Below, in pieces: positions 39,736 to 49,000 of a DNA stretch of 64,000 nt. Source of the DNA: Candidatus Peregrinibacteria bacterium (GTDB lineage: Bacteria; Patescibacteriota; Gracilibacteria; UBA1369; 2-02-FULL-48-14); NCBI GenBank assembly GCA_018658105.1, contig JABHVW010000015.1, positions 1 through 64,000 of the forward strand, given 5' to 3'. Both the position numbers and the translations under genes were made by a program. The notes below the pieces were generated by a model. The model saw only the letters and a list, made by a program, of their open reading frames with translations, ran no database searches and was not told where the DNA came from. Position 1 is the stretch's first letter, and each line of letters opens with the position of its first letter.

Positions 39736-42075
39736 TTATGTATTTAAGGTTTTGCGGAGGCCATTTAGCCAAGTATCTATAATTGTTTCGGATGGGATTT
39801 CGAGGACATTTTTGACTGTGAATTTTTGCTCTTCAGTTACTTGGCCAAGTAGGAATGGCTTGATGCCTCTTTGTTCGCATATGTTTTCGAATGCCTTCTG
39901 TTTTTCTACTTCAACTACGAAACCGCCGGTTTCGCTGAATAGGATTTTGTCTGTGCGGAGTTCGCCTGAAATTTCTACTGAGATTCCGAATTGACCTTTG
40001 CCGCGCCCGCCGACGAGCATTTCTGCAAGGCAGACTGCGAGGCCGCCATCGGATATGTCGTGGGCTGCGAGGACTAGGCCGCGATCTATTGTTTCGGTTA
40101 AAACTTGTAGCTCTTTGCGAACTTCTGCGAAATCTGGTTTAGGAATGTTTGCGCCTAGCTCGCCAAGGGCGCGGTAAAATGCGCTAGCCCCACACTCATC
40201 TTTGCGCTCACCTATGAGGTATAAGTAATTTCCTGGTTTTTTGAGAGACATGTCTACTGCCTTGTCTACATTGTCGATACGTCCGAGCATTCCGATAACA
40301 GGCGATGGCGCTACGCTGCCATTTTTTGACTCATTATAGAGCGAAACATTTCCTGAAGAAATTGCGAGAGGCCCATCGAAAGACAAGTGACCTACTCCTT
40401 CGAGTGCTTCTTTTATTCCGCGGATTCCTTCAACTAGTTCCCACATTTGTTCTGGTTTTTCTGGATTTCCATAGTTCAGACAATCTGTTGCGGCCCATGG
40501 GGTTGCGCCGATTGCTGCTACGTTTCGCATACTTTCGACTACTGAATTGACTGCACACCAATATGGTGAGATTAAACCATGCCTTGGATTTGCATCTACA
40601 GATAGTGCTGCGCCGATTTTGTGGAGTTCTGGTGCGTCTTCGCGGTGACGGAAAGGTACGATTAATCCTGCGTCTGCCATACCTGGCTCGAAGACAGTTT
40701 GACCTTGAACCACTTTGTCGTAGCCTTCAAAAATTGGAAGGCGAGAAGCAATATTATCGCTAGCAAGAATTTTTAGGAAAATATCTTCGAGAGCCTCCCC
40801 TGTTGGTTCTTCGAATTCTGGCTCTGTAAATGTTCTTTTTGGATCTGCGAATGGCCTGTCTGCAAGTACACCTTCGGTAATGTCTGAAGCTTTTGCGTCC
40901 ATAAGAATTTCATCTTCATATTTCACTAAGTAATTTCCTTTTGTGACCTTGCCGATTAGGCTTGCGCGTGCGCCGGTTGATACTTTTGGGAGATCCCATT
41001 CTTCATTGTAATGCTTTAGGATTTGATCTGTCAGTTTGGGGTCACACATCCAGCAGAGGCGTTCTTGAGTTTCGGCACATGCAATAACAGATGGATGTAG
41101 CCCATCAATTGAGGTGTGGATTTTCTTCAGATCGATTTCGGCACCGAGGCCGGCTGGCTCAACTTGCTCAACAGTTGCACAAATGTTTCCACCCGCGCCC
41201 ATATCTTTAAAGCTGACTTTATCTAGATCGCCTTGATCTCTTAACTTGTGAATTAGTTGAATTGTTGATTCTGCGAGGTGGCGCTCAAGAAATGGATTTG
41301 GCTCTTGAACTGCACCTTTATTTGCCTCCTTATCTGCTTCGTCTAGCTCGAGTGATGCAAATGCAGCACCGCCCATTCCAGAATTATCGGTTGGCTTTCC
41401 GACTACAATTATGTCGAAACCTTCAGCATTTTTTGGCACGAAGGAATGGATGATTTCGTCTTCACGCAGCGCTCCGAGAGCCACAACGTTGACTAGACAG
41501 TTGTCATTAAAACTTTCGTCAAAATATATGTCGCCGGCGATGTTCGGCACCCCCAGTGGATTACCGTAACCTGCAATTCCTGCAGTAACATCTGAGGCAA
41601 TTAGCTTTGTGAGAGTTCGATCACTTTGGCCGAAACGAAGAGGATCGGCAGATGCGATAGGCTTTCCGCCCATAACAATTACGTCTCGAACAATTCCACC
41701 TACACCTGTTGCTGCGCCTTCATAGGGTACAACTTGAGATGGATGGTTGTGGGACTCGTGAGCCATAATTATTCCATATTTGCGACCTTCATTATCTGTT
41801 CCGAATTCTACGATTCCTGCATCTTCGCCTACTCCGAGCATAATATTTGGTGCGTCGGTTGGAAGCGTTTTTAGATGGCTGCGAGTTGATTTGTATGAAC
41901 AGTGCTCGCTCGCTTGAATACCCCAAACAATTGCTTCGGTTAGGGTTGGCGCGCGACCAAGAAGCTCTTCGACTTGGCGAGCCTCACTGATTGTTAGACT
42001 AATTTTGTTATCTTTAAGAGCGCGCGCAGCCTCCTCATCGGTCATTTGGGAGAAAGCGAAATTTTTGCTGCTCAT
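39736..42075 (-). CDS. purL: Phosphoribosylformylglycinamidine synthase subunit PurL
   Basis: SEHCSYKSTRSHLKTLPT, MAHESHNHPSQVVPYEGAATGVGGIVRDV, ETGGFVVEVEK. Confidence 0.96.
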   Translation of the reverse strand: MSSKNFAFSQMTDEEAARALKDNKISLTISEARQVEELLGRAPTLTEAIVWGIQASEHCSYKSTRSHLKTLPTDAPNIMLGVGEDAGIVEFGTDNEGRKYGIIMAHESHNHPSQVVPYEGAATGVGGIVRDVIVMGGKPIASADPLRFGQSDRTLTKLIASDVTAGIAGYGNPLGVPNIAGDIYFDESFNDNCLVNVVALGALREDEIIHSFVPKNAEGFDIIVVGKPTDNSGMGGAAFASLELDEADKEANKGAVQEPNPFLERHLAESTIQLIHKLRDQGDLDKVSFKDMGAGGNICATVEQVEPAGLGAEIDLKKIHTSIDGLHPSVIACAETQERLCWMCDPKLTDQILKHYNEEWDLPKVSTGARASLIGKVTKGNYLVKYEDEILMDAKASDITEGVLADRPFADPKRTFTEPEFEEPTGEALEDIFLKILASDNIASRLPIFEGYDKVVQGQTVFEPGMADAGLIVPFRHREDAPELHKIGAALSVDANPRHGLISPYWCAVNSVVESMRNVAAIGATPWAATDCLNYGNPEKPEQMWELVEGIRGIKEALEGVGHLSFDGPLAISSGNVSLYNESKNGSVAPSPVIGMLGRIDNVDKAVDMSLKKPGNYLYLIGERKDECGASAFYRALGELGANIPKPDFAEVRKELQVLTETIDRGLVLAAHDISDGGLAVCLAEMLVGGRGKGQFGISVEISGELRTDKILFSETGGFVVEVEKQKAFENICEQRGIKPFLLGQVTEEQKFTVKNVLEIPSETIIDTWLNGLRKTLNT

Positions 42076-42110
42076 AGATATTTTGTTTACACCCTTAATT
42101 TAGCGGCTTT

Positions 42111-42213
42111 CTGTCATATGTAAATGTAATTTTACTATTTTGCTTAGCGCTCCGGGCCGCTTGGCCGAGTCTTGCTTTCGCAAAATAGTAAAAATTGCAA
42201 ACATTTATGACAG
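42111..42213. repeat. Long imperfect inverted repeat (about 34-nt arms) between ftsE and purL
   Basis: CTGTCATATGTAAATGTAATTTTACTATTTTGC ... GCAAAATAGTAAAAATTGCAAACATTTATGACAG. Confidence 0.85.
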
Positions 42214-42242
42214 TTGAAGCACTATAATAATGTAAAAACAAT

Positions 42243-42902
42243 CTATGCTGACACAGTGCGTATTTTACCTTCCTCTACATATAAAACTTTTCCGTTTACT
42301 TGGCGGAGTAGATTTCCGTTGTGAGTTGCGAATATAACTGTGACTCCTTCGATGTTGAGTTTTTGGAAAAGATCTACGATTCCTGCGGCTGTTTTAGGGT
42401 CGAGGTTACCTGTTGGTTCGTCGGCGATTAAGAGGCGAGGTTCGTGAATAAGTGCGCGAGCGATTGCGACGCGTTGTTTTTCTCCACCTGAAAGCATGTG
42501 TGGGAAATGATGTCTTGCAGCAGCAAGGCCCACCTTTTCGAGTACTTCGTCAACACGTTTTTTAATTTGATCTTCACTGTAACCACAAGCTTCCATTGCA
42601 AATGCTACATTTTCGTAAGCTGTTTTTTTAGGTAATAATTTGTAATCTTGAAAGACAATTCCAAGCCTGCGGCGATATTCTTGCAGTGCTTTTTGGTTGA
42701 ATTTTGTAAGGTCATATCTGTCTACAATGATGTTTCCGTGGGTGAGAGAAACCGCTCCAATAAGCGACAAAACTAGCGTAGTCTTGCCAGAGCCAGAAGG
42801 ACCCATAAGCCATACCCAATCTCCCCCTTGAATCTGAAGATTTACATTATCGAGGACCAATCTTTCACCGTATTGTTTTGTGGCGTTTTTAAATTCGATC
42901 AT
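42243..42902 (-). CDS. ftsE: FtsE-like ABC transporter ATP-binding protein
   Basis: MGPSGSGKTTLVLSLIGA, RRRLGIVFQDYKLLPKKTAYENVAFAMEACG, LSGGEKQRVAIARALIHEPRLLIADEPTGNLDP. Confidence 0.85.
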   Translation of the reverse strand: MIEFKNATKQYGERLVLDNVNLQIQGGDWVWLMGPSGSGKTTLVLSLIGAVSLTHGNIIVDRYDLTKFNQKALQEYRRRLGIVFQDYKLLPKKTAYENVAFAMEACGYSEDQIKKRVDEVLEKVGLAAARHHFPHMLSGGEKQRVAIARALIHEPRLLIADEPTGNLDPKTAAGIVDLFQKLNIEGVTVIFATHNGNLLRQVNGKVLYVEEGKIRTVSA

Positions 42903-42922
42903 GAACGTAGTATAATGCGGAC

Positions 42923-44590
42923 ATGAGAATTTCGAAACTTATCTTTGCAGCTTTTCTTGCCACACTTGCACCTGTGAGTGTTTTTGCGGCTACAGGAGTT
43001 ACATCGAGTGAGCTGCAGAGTTCTTCTGCAATTATTTTGCCATCTGCTGAGAGCTTAGATTTGCTGGATGGATATAGTGAATTTCAGCTTCAGGAATCCA
43101 CAAATATTAGTGGTGGTTTGCAGGCAATTTATGAGGCGCGCTTGAATGAAGATCCGTGGCTGAGTGAGGAATTGCCGAGAATTCAGATTTTGCTTTTTTC
43201 TTATTCCACAGAAAAAGCTGCTGACTCGGCCTTTGGCAGCATTACGGATGAAGATGTGACTATTCTTTCGAGTGATGACAGGAATGTATTTTTTGAGAGT
43301 AAAGAAGATGAAAATGTAGATGCTTTTAATACGATTGATGCTGATTATTTGTCTTTTCATCATGTGCGTGTGAGTGGAAATTTGATAATGCAGGCCAGTT
43401 TGTATCATGAAGATGGGGAATATGATGGGAGGAATGTGAAGACATATTATGAAGCGACCTCTAACTCTTCGAAAATTGAGGGGATACTTGAAGATGCTTT
43501 AGACAATTTATCTTTGAGTTTGGGGCTTTTGTTTCCGCCGACGAATACGGATTTTTCTGCGAGAAGTGAGAAGAGCTCTTTGAACATGAGTGAGCTATAT
43601 GAAATTCCTGAAAATGGGACTATAGATCTTTCATTGTACGTGGGTAATTTGGAGGGTGCGGTTGGGACGATTTTTGATTCTGCGGGGATCTCAAGTGCGG
43701 CTGAGGGTGATATTTACATGCATCTGAATGCTGATGGCCGTTTGTTTGCTGGGATTTACGCACCTGAGTTTGATGCGGACTGCCCTTCGCAATCTGGCTG
43801 GTTTAGGATTGAAACGAGTAAATATGTTTATTCTTATGAGTGGAATGATATTAGCCTGCACTATGGGGTTGGTGGATTTTCGATAGATTTGAATGGGGAG
43901 AATGTTGCCACTTGCAGTGTGAGTCAGCCCTTTTCGACCAAGAGTTTGTATTTTGGGGATTTCCCTGGTGACTCGATTGAAGAAAGTATGATTGGCTATA
44001 TGAATGATTTTGCGACCTCATATAGTCTGACTGATGGTGGGGATCTTTGGGATGAGATTTTGAGTGAGCAGTTGTTTTTTGATCTGCCGAATAGTGATGT
44101 AGATTTGCCGATTTTTCAGTTCTTAAAAGAGGAAGGGATATTTTTGGGGAGTGATGGTTATTTGAATCCTGATGTTTATTTGAATCGTGCAGAGATGACA
44201 AAGGTGCTTTTGAAGACCTTTAACTATGCTAGTCCTGAAGGTGTGGCTGTGGAATTTTGGGATGTTGCAGAGGGTGCGTGGTATGAAAAATATTTGGCGA
44301 AGGCGCTAGAAATTGAAATGATTGAGGGCCATGAAGATGGAAGTTTTCAGCCAACTGCGGTGATAAATCATGCGGAGTTTTACACGATGTTGCACAGAAT
44401 TGACGGCCTAATAAAAGAGAGTAAAACTGAAGAATATTTAGATGTGTCGGATGAAGATTGGTTTATGGCAGCGGCGGCATATGCTTTTTACAATGACTTG
44501 GTTTCGGGTTCATATTTTCGGCCTGCTAAGTTGATGACGCGGCGAGATGCGGCTCATGCACTTTATAAATTATTAACATCTGACTTTTAA
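42923..44590 (+). CDS. Secreted protein with C-terminal SLH domains
   Basis: Signal peptide LIFAAFLATLAPVSVFA; FQFLKEEGIFLGSDGYLNPDVYLNRAEMTKVLLKTF and two further SLH-like motifs. Confidence 0.8.
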   Translation: MRISKLIFAAFLATLAPVSVFAATGVTSSELQSSSAIILPSAESLDLLDGYSEFQLQESTNISGGLQAIYEARLNEDPWLSEELPRIQILLFSYSTEKAADSAFGSITDEDVTILSSDDRNVFFESKEDENVDAFNTIDADYLSFHHVRVSGNLIMQASLYHEDGEYDGRNVKTYYEATSNSSKIEGILEDALDNLSLSLGLLFPPTNTDFSARSEKSSLNMSELYEIPENGTIDLSLYVGNLEGAVGTIFDSAGISSAAEGDIYMHLNADGRLFAGIYAPEFDADCPSQSGWFRIETSKYVYSYEWNDISLHYGVGGFSIDLNGENVATCSVSQPFSTKSLYFGDFPGDSIEESMIGYMNDFATSYSLTDGGDLWDEILSEQLFFDLPNSDVDLPIFQFLKEEGIFLGSDGYLNPDVYLNRAEMTKVLLKTFNYASPEGVAVEFWDVAEGAWYEKYLAKALEIEMIEGHEDGSFQPTAVINHAEFYTMLHRIDGLIKESKTEEYLDVSDEDWFMAAAAYAFYNDLVSGSYFRPAKLMTRRDAAHALYKLLTSDF

Positions 44591-45531
44591 TGACTGAAGT
44601 AACTGACTTACAAAAATTGATTACGCGCTTCTTGGAGAATTTAGAAGTGGGCCGTGGGAAATCGAGACGAACTGTGGAGAATTATCATCATTATTTGCAG
44701 CGCTTTAATGACTTTATTGAGGGGAAGTCGCCGAGCAAATTGACCTTGGATGATGTGCATAAATATCAGATGCATTTGAATAGATTTGGGGAGAGTGAGG
44801 CTGCGCGTGAGCAGGGTGAGAAGAAGCTTTCTGCGAAGACACAAAATTATCATTTGATTGCGTTGCGGGCTTTTTTGAAATATTTGGTGAAGCAAGATGT
44901 GGAGTGTTTGGCGCCGGAGAAAATTGATCTGAAAAAAGTGGAGGATAGAATTATTGATTTTATTAGTCGTGAAGAAATGGAGAGACTTTTTGAAGCGGTG
45001 GACTTGGGAAAGAAGACAGGTATGAGGGATAGGGCAATGATGGAAACCTTGTATTCAACTGGCTTACGTGTGAGTGAGTTGGTTAGCTTGGATAGGTCTC
45101 AGGTGGATTTGGAGAGGCGAGAATTTTCGATTCGAGGAAAGGGTGGCAAGGCGCGAATTGTGTTTTTGTCTGAGCGTTGTGTGAAGTGGATTCGTTTGTA
45201 TTTGACGGAGAGGCAGGATAATTGGGAACCACTTTTTATAAGTTATGGCCGCGTGCGTGACAATGATGAACTTGGGCTCGGTGAAAAACGACGCATTACG
45301 GCGTATACGGTGCAAGCAATGGTGAGGCAGGCGGCTCGGATGGCCGGCCTTGGTAAGAAGGTGACACCACACGTTATTCGGCATTCTTTCGCTACTGAGC
45401 TTTTGCATAATGGGGCGGACATCCGAGCCGTTCAGGATATGCTGGGCCATTCATCTATTACGACTACACAAATCTATACACATTCAACTAACCCACGGCT
45501 GAGAGACGTGCATAGGGAGTTCCATAAGTAG
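44590..45531 (+). CDS. Tyrosine recombinase, Xer family
   Basis: METLYSTGLRVSELVSLDRSQVD, TPHVIRHSFATELLHNGADIRAVQDMLGHSSITTTQIYTH. Confidence 0.94.
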   Translation: MTEVTDLQKLITRFLENLEVGRGKSRRTVENYHHYLQRFNDFIEGKSPSKLTLDDVHKYQMHLNRFGESEAAREQGEKKLSAKTQNYHLIALRAFLKYLVKQDVECLAPEKIDLKKVEDRIIDFISREEMERLFEAVDLGKKTGMRDRAMMETLYSTGLRVSELVSLDRSQVDLERREFSIRGKGGKARIVFLSERCVKWIRLYLTERQDNWEPLFISYGRVRDNDELGLGEKRRITAYTVQAMVRQAARMAGLGKKVTPHVIRHSFATELLHNGADIRAVQDMLGHSSITTTQIYTHSTNPRLRDVHREFHK

Positions 45532-45543
45532 AGCTTTGTCTTC

Positions 45544-46071
45544 TTACTCAACAATTCTTACGACGTTTGCTTGATTTGCTACTCCGGCGCCAACCATGTA
45601 GTCGGTGTATGAATCGATTACGATTGTAACTGACTCTCGATTTTCAGTGCCGAGGGGATTTTCTGTTCCAAGGCAAAAGAATGCTGTACGTCTGTCTGTA
45701 TTAATACGAGGTAAATTCTCTAGAGTCTCATCGTCTACATAAAAGCATCCGCCTGGAATCATACTTTGAAGTTCATATGTGTATTTGCCGCTAACTGTGG
45801 CTTCACCTTCGAAAGTTCCAATAAAATTGTCTACCAAGAAGTCAAATTCTTCGTTGAATTTTTCTTTCTTTACTAGAGTCATTTGACCGTATTGGTCTCC
45901 GACTTCTGCTGTTGCTGGGTCGTATAGATTGTTTAGTACAACTGGCTCTTCAATTTCTTGAACTTCTGGCTCAGCTTTTGGCTCAGCAGTATCACCTGTG
46001 TTTACGTTCACAGTACATGCGCTTAAAGCGATCATTAGAGTAAGAATTGCGAATATTTTTAGAGATTTCAT
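45544..46071 (-). CDS. Hypothetical lipoprotein
   Basis: Lipobox LMIALSACTVN; 175 aa. Confidence 0.7.
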   Translation of the reverse strand: MKSLKIFAILTLMIALSACTVNVNTGDTAEPKAEPEVQEIEEPVVLNNLYDPATAEVGDQYGQMTLVKKEKFNEEFDFLVDNFIGTFEGEATVSGKYTYELQSMIPGGCFYVDDETLENLPRINTDRRTAFFCLGTENPLGTENRESVTIVIDSYTDYMVGAGVANQANVVRIVE

Positions 46072-46083
46072 ATTATTGAAGGA

Positions 46084-49000
46084 TTAGTTTTTCTGAATTG
46101 GTATTGTTGGCTTACCTGCCTTGCCCAAGCTTACAATGAGTAAAAAGCTAAGTAAAGATATTAGCGCAGCAACAGCATAGATGGTTTTGTTTTTGGTGCC
46201 ATCTAGAAGATTGAGTGAACTTGGCACAACTGTAAATGCAATCTGACCAGGTCCACTTCTTAAATTGTTTACCGGATCAACTGCATACCAACTGGCCACG
46301 TGTTTGCCTGAATTAAGTTTATTTTGAGGTGTAATAACTATCGACTGCCCTATATCCATTGTTGAATCTGCGACGATAGTCTGGCTGAATATTGAACTTT
46401 GCCATGTCACAACGAGCATAAGATTTGCCTCTAAAGCTTTTGAAACTGCCGGTATTAGGCCAAGCTGTGGTGAAATAACTCTATCGCCTTCGTCTAGGAC
46501 TTGTGGATCGTGTGCTGGAGTTTGAAGCCCTAAGAACTCTGCAACATTTAATATAATTATTGATGAAATATCTCTGCCGTTTTCATCGACTGCAATAATC
46601 GTATATTCCCCTTCTAAAAGTTCATCTGTCATTACCATGAATAGGCCCTTTTCATCAGTTTTTGTTGTGCCAATTAATACTGGCTCTTCGCCGCTGATGT
46701 CGTAAAATTCTATGACTGTATCCTCTTCGCCATAACCACTTAGCAGTTGTGGGCCCGCAGTAACCTGATCATCAGAATCAATATTTGTTATATACAAACC
46801 ATCTGGCAGAGGTCCGTCTTCGGCAGGATTAGTTCCATAAAGTAACAATTCCTCTCCATCAGAAAGGCCATCCCCATCCGTGTCTTCAGAGAGGTGATCT
46901 ATGCCTAGACTCAACTCCATTTCGTCGGGTATGCCGTCTCCATCTGAATCTTTCCCAGCCTCAAGTAATGCGAGTAAAGCTTCATCATCGTGGAATAATT
47001 CTTCTATTGTATCATCTTCTTCGCCTCCAGCTTGATATGGATCTGAACCTACTAATATCTCTTCGTAATCAGTAAGGCCATCTCCGTCTGCATCAAATGC
47101 TGGACCATTGTCTGCAATTAATTTTCGTAATAATCGTTTTGGATAACCATATTCATTCAGCTCTCCAAATAGTTTTTTCTTTCTGAAAAATTTGAATACC
47201 TTCGCCTTTTTTGGAGTGAAATCGAAAGGTAAGCCTGCGAATACTTCCTCCTCTTCTTCTACTTCATTGCCCTCATCATCTTCGTCGTCTTCTACTACTT
47301 CTTCTTCATCGCCACCGTCACCTTCATCGCCTTCGTCGCCTTCATCGCCACCGTCTCCTTCATCGCCTTCGTCACCTTCATCGCCTTCATCGCCACCGTC
47401 GCCTTCATCGCCTTCGTCACCTTCATCGCCTTCGTCACCTTCATCGCCGTCCTCTTCATCAGGTTCGGGCTCGCCAGCAATAGAAAATTCTTCATCGCTT
47501 ATTTCTTCTAATTCTTCTTCGATTTCCTCAATAATCTCTTCGTCTTCTTCAGATTCTTCCTCGGCTTCCTCTTCAGGTTCTTCCGAAGGTTCAACAACAA
47601 CAACGCTACTTGAAGATGAGGATGAACTAGAAGATGAAGCACCGAATCTTTCAATAGTAGCAACGGAAGCAGAAGATGCATTCCCATAAGCATCAACAAT
47701 AGTAAAGCTGTAGGCAGTTGTAGCACCTAAGGCAGGGCTAACGCTGTGGCTCCACGTGCCATCGCCAGCGACATCTGTGCCGGTGTCTACTCCATCTAAA
47801 TAAACATTTGCACTTGCTTCTGAAGCAGAGCCGCTAACAATAGTTGAATCAGCTCCAATTGGAGTTGAATAAGAAAGGGTAGGGGCTGTTGGCGCAGCAT
47901 TGTCTAAAGTAAAGTCTGAACTCACGGCCGCTGTTCCAGCGCTACTGCCATCGTATGGAGTTATTTGAATCTTCGCATCGCTAATAGATGTAGAAGCCTC
48001 GTCAGTTTTGGATTCCCACACAATAGAAACAGTATTCGCACCTGAAGAACTAGTAATATATGCGGCGCCTGTACCAACTTGGTAAGTAGCTGCATCATTG
48101 TCTATGCCAGGATCACCATAAGTTGCGGTGGTTTCACCATCTGCAGTGCTCAAAGTTGGGTCATGAGCGTATGCATCAGAACCGCCATCATCTGAGTAGG
48201 CGACTTTAGCTTGAAGAGTATCGTTGTCATCTTCGTCATCCATTATAAAAGTAATGGTCACATCACCAGAGCCATCTGTGGCTTGGCTTGCGGTAACGGT
48301 TGTTACACTTGGGGCTTGATTGAGGACTTCAGTAGAAATTGTTCCGTCAGCACCGTCGTCTGCACCCCCTGGCCCTGACCCCCCGGGTGCGTTTGTAGCA
48401 GTTGCGAGAGATGCTAACCAAGTACTACTATTCGTGCTGTATCCAAAATACATTCGTCCACCACCACCTCCTCCTCCATACCAAGACGAGCTTCCTCCAG
48501 CTCCTCCATCTACACTAAATGAAGTACTTGCCCCTGCTAAGGTTCCTGCCACAATAGTAATTGTTCCTCCAGCACCACCTCCACCGATCTCACAACAATT
48601 GGTTGCGACTCCAGTCCCTCCATCTGCTGAAAGTGATCCGCTGTTAGAAAAAGTTCCCGTAATATTTAAGTCGATCACACCACCTCCAATTCCTCCGTTT
48701 GTTCCCTCACTACTCCCCCCTCCAGATCCGAATAAAACGGGTGCGGCTAAGACATCGTTAGTTGGCCCGAATGTTGTTCCGTTTCCTCCAGAACCACCAA
48801 CTCCACCATGACCTCCTCCACCACCAGTAGTTGCGTGATCTGCGTCGGAGTAAGTTTCACAAGCATTTGATGAGGCGTTTGGATCTTTAGACCCGCCACA
48901 ACCTTGTGAGTCAGATACAATGTCTGCTGAGGCACCCACTGTCATATCTCCACCGACAGTGAGTTTTGAAATATAACCAGTTGCTACTTCATGTTCAAAA

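Noticed and set aside
47192-47689. 165-aa Ser/Pro-rich plus-strand ORF
   Set aside because: Antisense translation of the acidic GDE repeat of the giant surface protein.
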